From NCBI GenBank assembly GCA_040414495.1, contig JBEDUI010000207.1, positions 1-39,912 on the forward strand: a stretch of 39,912 bases of DNA. Direction: 5' to 3'. The notes beneath the pieces were generated by a model, which saw only the letters and a program-made list of their open reading frames with translations, was not told the DNA's origin and made no database searches. Positions 14,849-23,429 of this stretch are shown in pieces (positions within the stretch are counted from its first letter, which is position 1; each line of letters starts with the position of its first letter). The translations under genes and the position numbers were made by a program. The DNA comes from DATAVB01 sp040414495 (GTDB lineage Bacteria > Actinomycetota > Actinomycetes > Mycobacteriales > QHCD01).

Positions 14849-15601
14849 ATGACGTCGGTTCTCGAGGATTACGAGCGCGACGGGTACGTGATATTTCGTA
14901 ATGTCATCGATCAGGATCTGATCAAAACCGCCAGCGAGCATGTCGGCTGGTTGCAGGAACAACATCCCGACGTACGGCCGGAAAACCTGGGTCACATCTA
15001 TCTACGCGACGACCCGTTCTGGGTGCGGTTGATCAGTGACGAACGGCTCGTCGATATCGCGGCGCAATTCATCGGTAATGACGTGGCATTGTTCGCCTCG
15101 CATTACATTTCCAAGCCGCCGTTTTCCGGGCAACCGGTGTTGTGGCATCAGGACGGTGCGTACTGGCCGTTGGAGCCGATGGAGGTCGTGACGCTGTGGT
15201 TGGCGGTTGACGAATCGACACCGGAAAACGGCTGTATGCGCGTCATTCCCGGCAGCCACAAAGAGGGACTGCATGGGCTGCGGGACAACAAGGACGTGGA
15301 CAATGTGCTCGGCTCGCAGAGCGACGTCGACGTCGACGAAGCCAAGGCAGTCGACCTGATTCTCAACCCCGGCGACGTCGAGGTGCACCACCCGAACATC
15401 ATGCACGGCAGTAATGCCAACACCTCGCCCAAGCGCCGCTGCGGGCTGACCATTCGCTATATCCCGACCTCGACCCGGATCACGGCGGACGAACAGCCGT
15501 ATCCGAGCGCATTTCATCTGCGCGGCAACCCGGGGGTAAATGCGTATCAGCCGCGGCCTGCTTACGTACCAGGAAAGCATTTCGCCTACGACGGCGCGTA
15601 A
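14849..15601 (+). CDS. Phytanoyl-CoA dioxygenase (PhyH) family protein
   Basis: A 250-residue non-haem Fe(II)/2-oxoglutarate oxygenase of the PhyH family. The iron triad is visible as H100 and D102 (LWHQDGAYW) and H186 (PNIMHGSN); R197 or R203 could hold 2-oxoglutarate. Bacterial members hydroxylate small molecules, including natural-product intermediates, ectoine-like solutes and lipids, so the substrate is open. Start: ATG at 14849 after GGAGGT. It lies 114 bp after purE, with TTGACT/TTGACG at 14769-14779 as a possible -35, so it may have its own promoter. It ends before a long inverted repeat facing the convergent lipoprotein gene. Confidence 0.9.
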   Translation: MTSVLEDYERDGYVIFRNVIDQDLIKTASEHVGWLQEQHPDVRPENLGHIYLRDDPFWVRLISDERLVDIAAQFIGNDVALFASHYISKPPFSGQPVLWHQDGAYWPLEPMEVVTLWLAVDESTPENGCMRVIPGSHKEGLHGLRDNKDVDNVLGSQSDVDVDEAKAVDLILNPGDVEVHHPNIMHGSNANTSPKRRCGLTIRYIPTSTRITADEQPYPSAFHLRGNPGVNAYQPRPAYVPGKHFAYDGA

Positions 15602-15615
15602 CAGCAGCCTTGATT

Positions 15616-15691
15616 TTGTTGATCATGAAGTTCCCTGCTCGACACGCCGACGACACGCCGGGCATTTCGTCGGGAACTTCATGATCAACAA
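15616..15691. terminator. Perfect 20-bp inverted repeat, bidirectional terminator or REP-like
   Basis: TTGTTGATCATGAAGTTCCC (15616-15635) and its exact complement at 15672-15691 flank a 36-bp loop that contains a direct repeat of CGACACGCCG. It lies between convergent genes, 14 bp after the PhyH stop and 44 bp from the lipoprotein stop. The core GATCATGAAGTTCC suggests a dispersed element rather than a simple terminator. Confidence 0.75.
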
Positions 15692-15735
15692 GTACAGCGC
15701 GCGGGTTATCAAACGCGGGCTTTAGTGCGGGTACT

Positions 15736-16689
15736 TTAGTGCGGGTAATGGCGCGGATCGACCTTGCTGGTGCTGGCGGTACCGCCGCGGACCGGCTGCA
15801 GGCTGATGCTCCAGCTGCTGTATTCGATCCCGCCCGACACCGACCTGGTGGCGAACGCGAGCGGCTTGTCGAATTTGGTGTACGCGCATCCGCGGGCGAA
15901 CGTGCCGCTGGTGCTGTCCCAGTCGGCGCCGCTGGCGTAATACACCGCGTAGGTGCCGTCGTTGATGCGGGGGACTTTGTACGTCGCGCCGTGCCGGATG
16001 AATACCGAGAACCGGGCGTGGCTGCCGACCGCCAACGTGATCACGGCATCGGTCGTGCTGCCGTTCTGCACGGTGAGCTGGCCGCTGCCGGAGCGGTCGC
16101 CCTTGTGCAGGTACGTCCCGGTGCCCGGGCGCGGCGTGCCGTGCGCCGGCGTCGTCGGGACGCTGACCCGCAGCCGGTAGCCCTTGACCGCCAGGTTGTG
16201 GATCGCATGCGCCAGCCCGCCGGGACCGGCCATCCGACCGAACGAGGACAGTACCGAGGACGCCGCGCACAGCTGCTGATCGTGCGCGTCAGTGGCGAGC
16301 GTGCCCAGTTCGGTGTCCAGCCGGCGCAGCTGGGATACGACGGCACCGTGCTCGGCCCTGACCGCTGCCGGCGGGTCAACCGCCGCGAGTACGGTCACGG
16401 CGCGGGCGGCGGCCCGTTGCGCCTGCCCGACCCGCGCGCCCAGCACGGCCAGCGCCCGTGCCTTCGGGATCTGCCCTAACGCGGAGTTGAGCGGCCGGCC
16501 CGCGGCGGCGAGCTTGGCCCGGTACGCCGCCGGGGACAACCCAGGAGCGGCGGTAGGCGCCGGTGCGCTGGCTGATTTCCCGCTGCCCGAGCCCGATACG
16601 GCGGTGCCCTTGCCCGGGTTCGTACTGGTGCAGCCGGCCACGCAGGCCAGCAGAGCGGACAGGACCAGAGTTCCCCCCACGATTTTCAT
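15736..16689 (-). CDS. Secreted lipoprotein of unknown function
   Basis: 317 residues. A lipoprotein signal peptide (MKIVGGTLVLSALLACVAGC) predicts lipidation at C20 after VAG, and a Ser/Gly/Ala/Pro linker follows to about residue 48. Residues 50-175 are mostly helical (LSPAAYRAKLAAAGRPLNSAL...). The C-terminal 110 residues form a beta-rich domain with GQLTVQNGSTTDAVITL, VFIRHGATYKVPRINDGTY and SSWSISLQP; I recall similar domains in many secreted bacterial proteins without assigned function. Start: ATG at 16689, since the lipobox is correctly placed only from there. The upstream 150 bp overlap the next gene. Presumably anchored in the outer leaflet of the membrane. Confidence 0.85.
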   Translation of the reverse strand: MKIVGGTLVLSALLACVAGCTSTNPGKGTAVSGSGSGKSASAPAPTAAPGLSPAAYRAKLAAAGRPLNSALGQIPKARALAVLGARVGQAQRAAARAVTVLAAVDPPAAVRAEHGAVVSQLRRLDTELGTLATDAHDQQLCAASSVLSSFGRMAGPGGLAHAIHNLAVKGYRLRVSVPTTPAHGTPRPGTGTYLHKGDRSGSGQLTVQNGSTTDAVITLAVGSHARFSVFIRHGATYKVPRINDGTYAVYYASGADWDSTSGTFARGCAYTKFDKPLAFATRSVSGGIEYSSWSISLQPVRGGTASTSKVDPRHYPH

Positions 16690-16744
16690 AAACCTGATTT
16701 TGCCGTGCCTAAGGTACGGACGCGGCACCAAGTACCCAACTTCC

Positions 16745-17155
16745 CTAATGCGGGCCGTGCGCCGCCCATTCGATAGCCGGGCAGTGATCCATGACCACGT
16801 CCAGTCCGGCGGCATCGGCCCGCTTGGCCGCTGTTTCATCGATCACGCCGAGCTGCAGCCATACCGCCCCAGCGCGGATCGCGATCGCCTCGTCGACGTG
16901 CGCGCCGGCCTGCTCGCTGCGCCGGAAGATGTCGACCACATCGACGTGGAATGGTATGTCGGCCAGCGCGGAGTACCCGGGCTCGCCGTGCACGCTCTCG
17001 CCGCGCGGGTTGACCGGCACGATCCGCTTACCCCGCTCCTGCAGGAACCGGGCCACGCCGTACGCCGGCCGGCTCGTGGTGTTGGTCAGGCCGACCACGG
17101 CCCAGACCTCGTGGCGCAGTACCCGTTCGATCGTCTGTGCGTCGCCTACCGGCAC
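16745..17155 (-). CDS. CoA-binding (YccU-like) protein
   Basis: 136 residues forming a single Rossmann-like CoA-binding domain, as in the N-terminal part of succinyl-CoA synthetase alpha and in stand-alone YccU-type proteins. Typical pieces are VWAVVGLTNTTSRPAYGVARFL, IVPVNPRG, DVVDIFRRSE and AVWLQLGVIDETAAKRA, ending with VMDHCPAIEW, a conserved C-terminal Cys in this family. The precise role is unknown. Start: GTG at 17155 with GGAGG five bases upstream. The lipoprotein gene follows in the same direction after 55 bp and could be co-transcribed. Confidence 0.9.
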   Translation of the reverse strand: MPVGDAQTIERVLRHEVWAVVGLTNTTSRPAYGVARFLQERGKRIVPVNPRGESVHGEPGYSALADIPFHVDVVDIFRRSEQAGAHVDEAIAIRAGAVWLQLGVIDETAAKRADAAGLDVVMDHCPAIEWAAHGPH

Positions 17156-17269
17156 GACGGCCTCCTTGCCCGCGGCCCGAGACCCGCGAACGTGACAACA
17201 GAATGCTTACGTAGCCGATCAAAGCACTTCCGTTGCCACGTTCGCTGTGCTTGGAGTTACGCCAATCCC

Positions 17270-18616
17270 TTACGGGCGGCCGAGCGCGCGGTACGTCCAG
17301 CCGGCGCCGCGCCAGGTCTCCGGGTCGAGGGCGTTGCGGCCGTCGACGATGTTGCGCGACTTGACCACGGCCGACAACGCGTCCGGGCTCATCTGGCGGA
17401 ATTCGTTCCACTCCGTGAGCAGCAGTACCAGGTCGGCGCCGGTGACCGCTTCCCGCGTGGAGCCGGCGTACTCCAGCTCCGGGTGGGCGCGCCGGGCGTT
17501 CTCATTGGCGGCGGGGTCGTAGACGACGACCCGGGCACCGTGCCGGTGCACGTTCGCCGCGACGTCGAGGGCCGGCGAGTCGCGGATGTCGTCGGAGTTG
17601 GGCTTGAACGCGGCGCCGAGGGCAGCGACCGTATAGCCGTGGAACGAGCCGTCCAGCAGCTCCCGGCCCAGGTCCACGGTCCGGGCCCGGCGGCGCATGT
17701 TGATCTCGTCGACGTCCTTGAGGAACGCCAGCGCCTGGTCGGCTCCGAGCTCGCCGGCGCGGGCCATGAACGCCCGGATGTCCTTGGGCAGGCAGCCGCC
17801 GCCGAAGCCGAGGCCGGCGCGCAGGAACTTGCCGCCGATCCGGTCGTCGTAACCCAGCGCCTCGGCCAGCTGCGTGACGTCGGCGTGCACGGTCTCGCAC
17901 ACCTCGGCCATGGCGTTGATGAACGAGATCTTGGTGGCCAGGAACGAGTTGGCCGAAACCTTGACCAATTCGGCGGTGGCGTAGTCGGTCACCACGACCG
18001 GACAGCCGTTCTCGATGACCGGCGCGAACGCGGCGCGCAGCTGCGCCTCGGCCGACTCGGACGCGACGCCAAAGACCAACCGGTCCGGGCGCAGCGTGTC
18101 CTCGACCGCGAAGCCTTCGCGCAGGAACTCCGGATTCCAGGCCAGCTCGACCTGGTCGCCGGCCGGGGCCAGCTCCCGCAGCCGCTGGGCCAGCCGGGCC
18201 GCGGTGCCGACCGGGACGGTGGACTTCCCGGCGACCAGGGCCGGGCGGGTCAGGTGCGGGGCCAAGCCCTCGACGGCGGCGTCGACGTAGGTGAGGTCGG
18301 CGGCGTACTCGCCGTGTTTCTGCGGTGTGCCGACGCAGATGAAATGTATGTCGGCGAAGTCCGCGGCCTCGGCCAACGACGTGGTGAAGCGCAGCCGGCC
18401 GGTGGCCAGGTTCTTGCGCAGCAGTTCGTCGAGCCCGGGCTCGTAGAACGGCACCTCACCCGCACTCAACTGGGCGATCTTGGCCGCGTCGACATCGACG
18501 CCGATGACCTCGAAACCGAGCTCGGTCATCGACACGGCATGGGTCGCACCCAAGTAGCCGGTGCCGATGACGGACAGGCGCGGACGCCCAGCGGACGGGT
18601 TTGTCGGTGTGGTCAC
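17270..18616 (-). CDS. ugd: UDP-glucose 6-dehydrogenase
   Basis: A 448-residue NAD-dependent UDP-glucose/GDP-mannose dehydrogenase family enzyme, most likely oxidising UDP-glucose to UDP-glucuronate. The NAD motif GTGYLG is at 18-23, LAWNPEFLREG at about 158-168, the catalytic-region K219 in AELVKVSANSFLA, and the catalytic Cys275 in GFGGGCLPKD. The UDP-binding C-terminal third includes AFKPNSDDIRDSP. Start: GTG at 18616 with GGGAG upstream, placing the Rossmann motif at the normal distance. UDP-glucuronate feeds capsule or teichuronic-type polymers, which fits the polysaccharide genes later in the window, although it is not in the same operon. Confidence 0.94.
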   Translation of the reverse strand: MTTPTNPSAGRPRLSVIGTGYLGATHAVSMTELGFEVIGVDVDAAKIAQLSAGEVPFYEPGLDELLRKNLATGRLRFTTSLAEAADFADIHFICVGTPQKHGEYAADLTYVDAAVEGLAPHLTRPALVAGKSTVPVGTAARLAQRLRELAPAGDQVELAWNPEFLREGFAVEDTLRPDRLVFGVASESAEAQLRAAFAPVIENGCPVVVTDYATAELVKVSANSFLATKISFINAMAEVCETVHADVTQLAEALGYDDRIGGKFLRAGLGFGGGCLPKDIRAFMARAGELGADQALAFLKDVDEINMRRRARTVDLGRELLDGSFHGYTVAALGAAFKPNSDDIRDSPALDVAANVHRHGARVVVYDPAANENARRAHPELEYAGSTREAVTGADLVLLLTEWNEFRQMSPDALSAVVKSRNIVDGRNALDPETWRGAGWTYRALGRP

Positions 18617-18814
18617 TTGGTCAGACTCCCTGGACGGACTCCTCGGACAGCGGACGCGCTGCCCCCGGACAGCGTCGTCTTGTGCGTGAAGGGTAGGCCA
18701 GGGTGTCTTGTGGTGTCTGTCCCGGGCTGGGCAACACGTCGTAGAGTGCATCGATAGCGAGGCCTACTCGTGAGTAACGGCTCCGCTGTTGTCCGTACGG
18801 AAAGGCTGATTGCC

Positions 18815-19969
18815 ATGGATCCGGACTTCGGAACGTACCGGCTCACCGAAGAGCACGACCTGCTCCGGGAGACGGTCCGCGCGCTGGCCGAGGACAAGAT
18901 CGCGCCCCGGGCGGCGGAGATCGACGCCACCGCCGAGTTCCCCTGGGATGTGTACGACGCGCTGGTCCGCGCCGATCTGCACGCGACGCATATTCCGGAG
19001 GAGTACGGGGGAGCCGGGGCGGATTCGATCGCGACCTGCATTGTGATCGAGGAGGTCGCCCGGGCCTGCGCGTCCAGTTCGCTGATTCCCGCGGTGAACA
19101 AACTCGCGACCGTTCCGTTGCTGCTGGCCGGATCGGAGGAGCTCAAACGAGAGGTGCTGCCCCCGATCGCCTCGGGTGAAGCGATGGCTTCGTACGCCTT
19201 ATCCGAACGCGAGGCCGGCAGCGACACCGCCTCGATGCGTGCCCGCGCCGTGCCGGACGGCGACTCCTGGGTCCTGAACGGCACCAAATGCTGGATCACC
19301 GGCGCCGGCGTTTCGACGTATTACACGGTGATGGCGAAAACCGATCCTTCCGCAGGTTCCCGTGGAGTCTCGGCCTTTGTCGTGCACAAGGATGATCCGG
19401 GTTTTTCCGTCGGTACCAAGGAAAAGAAGCTTGGTATCAAAGGCTCACCGACCTGCGAGATTTATTTCGAGAATTGCCGAATTCCGGCGCACCGCATTAT
19501 CGGTGAACCGGGAACGGGTTTGAAAACGGCGCTCCGCACCCTGGATCACACCCGGTTGACGATCGGTGCCCAGGCGGTCGGAATTGCCCAGGGCGCAATT
19601 GACGCGGCGGTGGCGTACGTGAAGGAACGCCGGCAATTCGGCCAGGCGGTCGCCGAATTCCAGGGCGTGCAGTTCATGCTGGCCGATATGGCGATGCACA
19701 CCGAATCGGCCCGGCAGCTCATCTATGTCGCCGCCAGCAAGGCCGAACGCGGCGAGAAGGACTTGACGTTCATCTCGGCGGCGGCGAAATGCCTGGCCTC
19801 GGATGTGGCGATGTCGGTGACGACCGATGCGGTCCAGCTGTTTGGCGGGTACGGGTACACCAAGGATTTCCCGGTCGAACGCATGATGCGCGACGCCAAG
19901 ATCACCCAGATTTACGAGGGCACCAACCAGATCCAGCGCATGGTCATGGCCCGCCAGTTGCTGAAATAG
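18815..19969 (+). CDS. Acyl-CoA dehydrogenase, FadE25-like
   Basis: A 384-residue FAD-dependent acyl-CoA dehydrogenase. Motifs are YALSEREAGSDTAS (flavin/substrate loop), WVLNGTKCWITGAG, FGGYGYTKDFPVER, and the predicted catalytic Glu E368 in IYEGTNQIQRM. It differs clearly from the enzyme at 5519 (for example GSDTAS against GSDAGA). A FadE25-type gene near purE/purK and the LCP genes is also the mycobacterial arrangement. Start: ATG at 18815 preceded by GGAAAGG; a GTG at 18770 is in frame but less well placed. It is divergent from UDP-glucose dehydrogenase. Substrate range is not readable from sequence. Confidence 0.94.
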   Translation: MDPDFGTYRLTEEHDLLRETVRALAEDKIAPRAAEIDATAEFPWDVYDALVRADLHATHIPEEYGGAGADSIATCIVIEEVARACASSSLIPAVNKLATVPLLLAGSEELKREVLPPIASGEAMASYALSEREAGSDTASMRARAVPDGDSWVLNGTKCWITGAGVSTYYTVMAKTDPSAGSRGVSAFVVHKDDPGFSVGTKEKKLGIKGSPTCEIYFENCRIPAHRIIGEPGTGLKTALRTLDHTRLTIGAQAVGIAQGAIDAAVAYVKERRQFGQAVAEFQGVQFMLADMAMHTESARQLIYVAASKAERGEKDLTFISAAAKCLASDVAMSVTTDAVQLFGGYGYTKDFPVERMMRDAKITQIYEGTNQIQRMVMARQLLK

Positions 19970-20005
19970 CATTTCCGCCGCGCGACGGCACCAGCTCGGC
20001 CAACC

Positions 20006-20046
20006 GTGTGTGACTGTGCTCCAACGGATGGAGCAGAGTCACACAC
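20006..20046. terminator. Long hairpin between convergent genes
   Basis: An 18-bp stem with one G-G mismatch runs from GTGTGTGAC (20006) to GTCACACAC (20046), with the five-base loop ACGGA. It lies 37 bp after the acyl-CoA dehydrogenase stop and faces the convergent DUF1028 gene. There is no T-run, but its stability suggests a bidirectional terminator. Confidence 0.65.
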
Positions 20047-20170
20047 GCCACCGAGAGGTATGTCGGACGGTCGTGGGGCAACTGGCTCAGGTCGATTTCG
20101 GTGCCGCGGTTGGCCGGCACGTTGTAGGCCGGGGCGTCGAGAAAGCAATTCCCAGCGCGGCTGAAATGGG

Positions 20171-21082
20171 TCAGTCGGCCATTTCGGCGTGGGCGGCGCC
20201 GCTGGGCCAGACGATCTCCGAGCGCCGGGCCGAAGTCGAATGGTGCGACTCACCATTCTGAGCATCGTCGACCCGCTCGCGGGAATGCGCGGTGCGTTGC
20301 CGCAGGCGCCGGATCACCGCGTCCATACCGGGCTGTTCCCGCAGGTCATCCAGGGCGTGCCGGGTGGCGGCGGCGTCCCCGCGCCGGGCCGCCTCCAACG
20401 CCCGGTACAGGCCACGGGAGTCGGCCGGCGCCGCATCGCCCAACGCGGCCCAGTCGCCGCCCTCATGCGCCCGCTGCAGGTCGTACAGCCGCTGCAACTC
20501 GGCGATCGGGTCGCGGTGGTCGTCCACCCGCAGGTCGATCGGGACCGCGTTCCACCACTCATCGGTCTGCTTGACCTCGACCACGATCAGCGCCGCCGAC
20601 TGCCGACCGCGCACGTCGCCGCCGGCCTCCTCGGCCGCCAGCAATGCCGTCAACAGCCGCTGTGCCAGCGGACCACTGCTCTCGTTGTACGCCTCAGCCA
20701 TGCTTGGCACGACCGAGCGGGAGGCGAGCGTATTGCCCTGGGCCGAAAAGCCTTTACCGGTCACATGCCCGCAGGCCGACAGGCAGAAGCCGCCGGTCCA
20801 GGCCGCTACCTCGCCGTTGGCGCCGAGGATCGCGACCTGCCGCTGGGCCGGGCTACGGTCCTCGGACAGCAGTTGGTCCAGGGCGTCACGGGGCGAGAGC
20901 CCGTCCTGCATCAGCTGCAGGCCCTTGCCGCCGTAGGTCCGGTTGGTCTGCGCCTGCGTCGCCACCACACCGACCCCGGCCCGGGCCCACGGCACGGCCC
21001 GCCCGGCGGCCAGTGCCCGCGTCGCGATCGCCACACCCATCTGCCCGGTGTGCGGATCGTGCGCCACGATCGAGAACGTCAT
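20171..21082 (-). CDS. DUF1028 family protein
   Basis: 303 residues. The N-terminal about 210 residues are a DUF1028 domain (MTFSIVAHDPHTGQMGVAIATR, VPWARAGVGVVATQAQTN, HVTGKGFSAQGNTLAS), a fold related to Ntn-hydrolases. The biochemical activity is not established. The C-terminal about 90 residues are a helical, charged extension (DLQRAHEGGDWAALGDAAP...), as seen in some family members with a putative peptidoglycan-binding tail. Start: ATG at 21082 with GGGGGCAG upstream; the extra codons back to 21130 lack similarity. It lies 58 bp after the CoA-transferase B gene in the same direction and may be its operon partner. Confidence 0.88.
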   Translation of the reverse strand: MTFSIVAHDPHTGQMGVAIATRALAAGRAVPWARAGVGVVATQAQTNRTYGGKGLQLMQDGLSPRDALDQLLSEDRSPAQRQVAILGANGEVAAWTGGFCLSACGHVTGKGFSAQGNTLASRSVVPSMAEAYNESSGPLAQRLLTALLAAEEAGGDVRGRQSAALIVVEVKQTDEWWNAVPIDLRVDDHRDPIAELQRLYDLQRAHEGGDWAALGDAAPADSRGLYRALEAARRGDAAATRHALDDLREQPGMDAVIRRLRQRTAHSRERVDDAQNGESHHSTSARRSEIVWPSGAAHAEMAD

Positions 21083-21140
21083 GCCACTGCCCCCGAGAGA
21101 AGAAATCGGGCGCAATCGCACCCTGCACACTGTGATCCGG

Positions 21141-21809
21141 TCATACGCTCACCGAGATCTGGATCGTGTCCACCGACTCGCCGACAATAAGCGGTGGCGC
21201 CGTCTGATCCCGTACCTGGTCGACCCCGACGCCGGGCGCGATCTGCGTAAGCACCAGCCCTTCGGCGGTGACGTCGAGTACGGCCAGGTCAGTGATAATG
21301 CGCTGCACACAGCCCTTTCCGGTCAGCGGCAGCGTGCATTCGTCCACGATTTTCGGCGTGCCGTCCTTGGCCACGTGCTCCATCAGCACGATCACGCGCT
21401 TGGCCCCGTGCACCAGGTCCATCGCGCCGCCCATCCCCTTGACCATCTTGCCGGGGATCATCCAATTGGCCAGGTCGCCGCGCGCCGACACCTGCATCGC
21501 CCCGAGAATTGCCGTGTCGATATGTCCACCACGGATCATTCCGAACGACAATGCCGAATCAAAGAAAGACGCGCCCGGCAACAATGTCACCGTTTCTTTT
21601 CCGGCATTGATCAGATCGGCGTCTTCCTCGCCTTCATACGGATACGGGCCGACGCCGAGTAGACCGTTCTCGCTGTGCAGCACCACGGTCACGTCCTCGG
21701 GCAGGTAATTGGGGACCAGGGTCGGCAGGCCGATTCCCAGGTTCACGTATTGCCCGTCGGACAGTTCGGCGGCGGCGCGGGCGGCCATCTGGTTACGGGT
21801 GAGAGCCAT
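21141..21809 (-). CDS. scoB: 3-oxoacid CoA-transferase subunit B
   Basis: 222 residues, the B subunit of a two-subunit CoA-transferase (ScoB type). The catalytic glutamate is E47 in LHSENGLLGVG. YVNLGIGLPTLVPNYLP precedes it, and GGHIDTAILGAMQVS and WMIPGKMVKGMGGAMDLV follow, all typical of succinyl-CoA:3-oxoacid CoA-transferases. The enzyme moves CoA between succinyl-CoA and a 3-oxoacid such as acetoacetate. The ATG at 21809 is 2 bp after the subunit A stop, so translation is coupled. Confidence 0.95.
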   Translation of the reverse strand: MALTRNQMAARAAAELSDGQYVNLGIGLPTLVPNYLPEDVTVVLHSENGLLGVGPYPYEGEEDADLINAGKETVTLLPGASFFDSALSFGMIRGGHIDTAILGAMQVSARGDLANWMIPGKMVKGMGGAMDLVHGAKRVIVLMEHVAKDGTPKIVDECTLPLTGKGCVQRIITDLAVLDVTAEGLVLTQIAPGVGVDQVRDQTAPPLIVGESVDTIQISVSV

Positions 21810-21811
21810 TG

Positions 21812-22573
21812 TTATGCAGCTCCCCGGGGTCGGGTCGTCCGCCGTTCGATCCGTTTGGCGCCGGTACCGACCGGACCAATGATTCGCTGCACGTAAATGC
21901 CCGGTGTGTGGACGTTTTCCGGCAGAATTGCGCCCGGCTCGACAAGTTCTTCGACTTCGGCAATTGTTATCCGGCCGGCCATAGCGCAGAGCGGATTGAA
22001 ATTACGGGTCGATTCATGGAATACCAAATTGCCGTGGCGGTCGCCTATTGCCGCCCGAACGAGGGCGAAATCCGCGACGATGCCTTCTTCCAGAACGTAT
22101 TCCCGACCCTCGAACGTACGCGTTTCCTTCGGCGGTGAGGCAAGCGCGATCGAACCGTCCGAACCGTACCGCCAGGGCAATCCACCGTCGGCGACCTGAG
22201 TGCCGACGCCGGCCATCGTATAGAACGCGGGAATTCCGCAACCGCCGGCACGTAAGCGTTCCGCGAGTGTCCCTTGCGGACAGAGCTCGACCTCGAGCTC
22301 GCCGGAGAGGAATTGTCGGGCGAATTCTTTGTTTTCCCCGACGTACGAACTCGTCATTCGGGAGATACGGTGATCGGCGAGTAGAACGCCCAGTCCCCAG
22401 TCGTCGACACCGCAGTTGTTGGAAATGATCTTCAGGTCGTTGACGCCGGTTTTGTGGAGCGCTTCTATTGCCACTTCTGGTATGCCGCACAGACCGAAAC
22501 CCCCGACGGCAATGGTCGCACCGGCGGCAATGTCGGATATCGCTTCGGCGGCGCTGCCTGCGACTTTGTCCAC
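21812..22573 (-). CDS. scoA: 3-oxoacid CoA-transferase subunit A
   Basis: 253 residues, the A subunit partner of the downstream ScoB. It starts MDKVAGSAAEAISDIAAGATIAVGGFGLCGIPE, with the glycine-rich CoA-binding loop GGFGLCG, and includes NNCGVDDWGLG and GTLAERLRAGGCGIPAFYT, all hallmarks of the family. Start: GTG at 22573 with GGGAGGAG six to nine bases upstream. The A-then-B order and 2-bp gap form an operon. Together with the two acyl-CoA dehydrogenases in the window it points to ketone-body, fatty-acid or branched-chain acid metabolism. Confidence 0.95.
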   Translation of the reverse strand: MDKVAGSAAEAISDIAAGATIAVGGFGLCGIPEVAIEALHKTGVNDLKIISNNCGVDDWGLGVLLADHRISRMTSSYVGENKEFARQFLSGELEVELCPQGTLAERLRAGGCGIPAFYTMAGVGTQVADGGLPWRYGSDGSIALASPPKETRTFEGREYVLEEGIVADFALVRAAIGDRHGNLVFHESTRNFNPLCAMAGRITIAEVEELVEPGAILPENVHTPGIYVQRIIGPVGTGAKRIERRTTRPRGAA

Positions 22574-22604
22574 CTGATGCTCCTCCCGACGTGTGCTGTT
22601 GACT

Positions 22605-23360
22605 CTATCGGCTGTGCGAAGGCACGTCGCTCGGAGTAAGAATCATCGTTACGCGTTCTGTTTCCCGGCGCCGGTTCAATGCCGCGGGGTCGGCGTGCGC
22701 GCACATCACGATCGAGGCGCCGGCCGCGAGCGGGGCCAGAAAGCCATCCCGCCAATCGGAGAATCCGCTCCACGACAGCGTTGTCATGACCCGGTCGGTG
22801 GCGCTGATACCGGCCCGGTCGGCGGCCGCCCGGCTTTCGGTCAGCACCTCGGCGGCGGTACCGGTCCGGCCGGCCAGCTCGAATGCCGGTGCGTCGGGGC
22901 CGATGTCCGCGTACGGGGTGAAGACGTCCGGTTGACCGGGCACCACAGCGGCGTAATCGATGGCGCCCTCCGGCGGCTGGGCGAACGGCCGCCCGAGCGG
23001 GGCCAGCGACAGCGCGACCACCTCACCGGCGCCGGCCGAACGGGCCCGTTCGAGCCGGTCCGCGTCGCAGAACACAACGGCCGCGCCGGAGGGGTCGGAA
23101 CCCACTACGCCGCCGACCGACCACGTCGCCAGCAGGATCGCGGCGGACTGCCAATGTGCCGGGAGCAGCAGCGCGACCCGGTCGCCCGGCTCGGTCGCCA
23201 GCTCGTCCTGCAGCAGCCCGGCCGACTTGGCCACCCACCCGGCCAGCGTGGTCGCGGACAGCTCGACCCGCTCACCGGTGGCGTCGTCGTAGTACGTCAA
23301 CAGCGGGCGGGTCGGGTCACGCTGCAACGCGTCGGCGAGCAGCACATCGGTGGGGGCCAT
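22605..23360 (-). CDS. TIGR03089 family protein (short AMP-binding-like)
   Basis: 251 residues. The N-terminal half resembles the start of acyl-CoA synthetases (PLLTYYDDATGERVELSATTLAGWVAKSAGLLQDEL; GDRVALLLPAHWQ). It is less than half the length of an adenylating enzyme and lacks the P-loop (SSGTTG) and the C-terminal lysine domain. This matches the actinobacterial TIGR03089 family, of unknown function. It lies immediately after an LCP gene, as in mycobacteria (Rv3267-Rv3268), a conserved context that hints at an envelope role. ScoA begins 31 bp after its stop. Start: ATG at 23360, without a strong ribosome site. Confidence 0.85.
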   Translation of the reverse strand: MAPTDVLLADALQRDPTRPLLTYYDDATGERVELSATTLAGWVAKSAGLLQDELATEPGDRVALLLPAHWQSAAILLATWSVGGVVGSDPSGAAVVFCDADRLERARSAGAGEVVALSLAPLGRPFAQPPEGAIDYAAVVPGQPDVFTPYADIGPDAPAFELAGRTGTAAEVLTESRAAADRAGISATDRVMTTLSWSGFSDWRDGFLAPLAAGASIVMCAHADPAALNRRRETERVTMILTPSDVPSHSR

Positions 23361-23429
23361 CAGCTCAGGTCTACCAGACGGGCGTTACGGACAGCTGTCA
23401 ATGCCGTGAGAATCTCAGGCCGCCATGGG

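Noticed and set aside
16292..18757. 821-codon plus-strand frame across three genes
   Set aside because: It runs antisense to the lipoprotein, CoA-binding and UDP-glucose dehydrogenase genes, all with recognisable motifs. High GC content removes stop codons from such frames.
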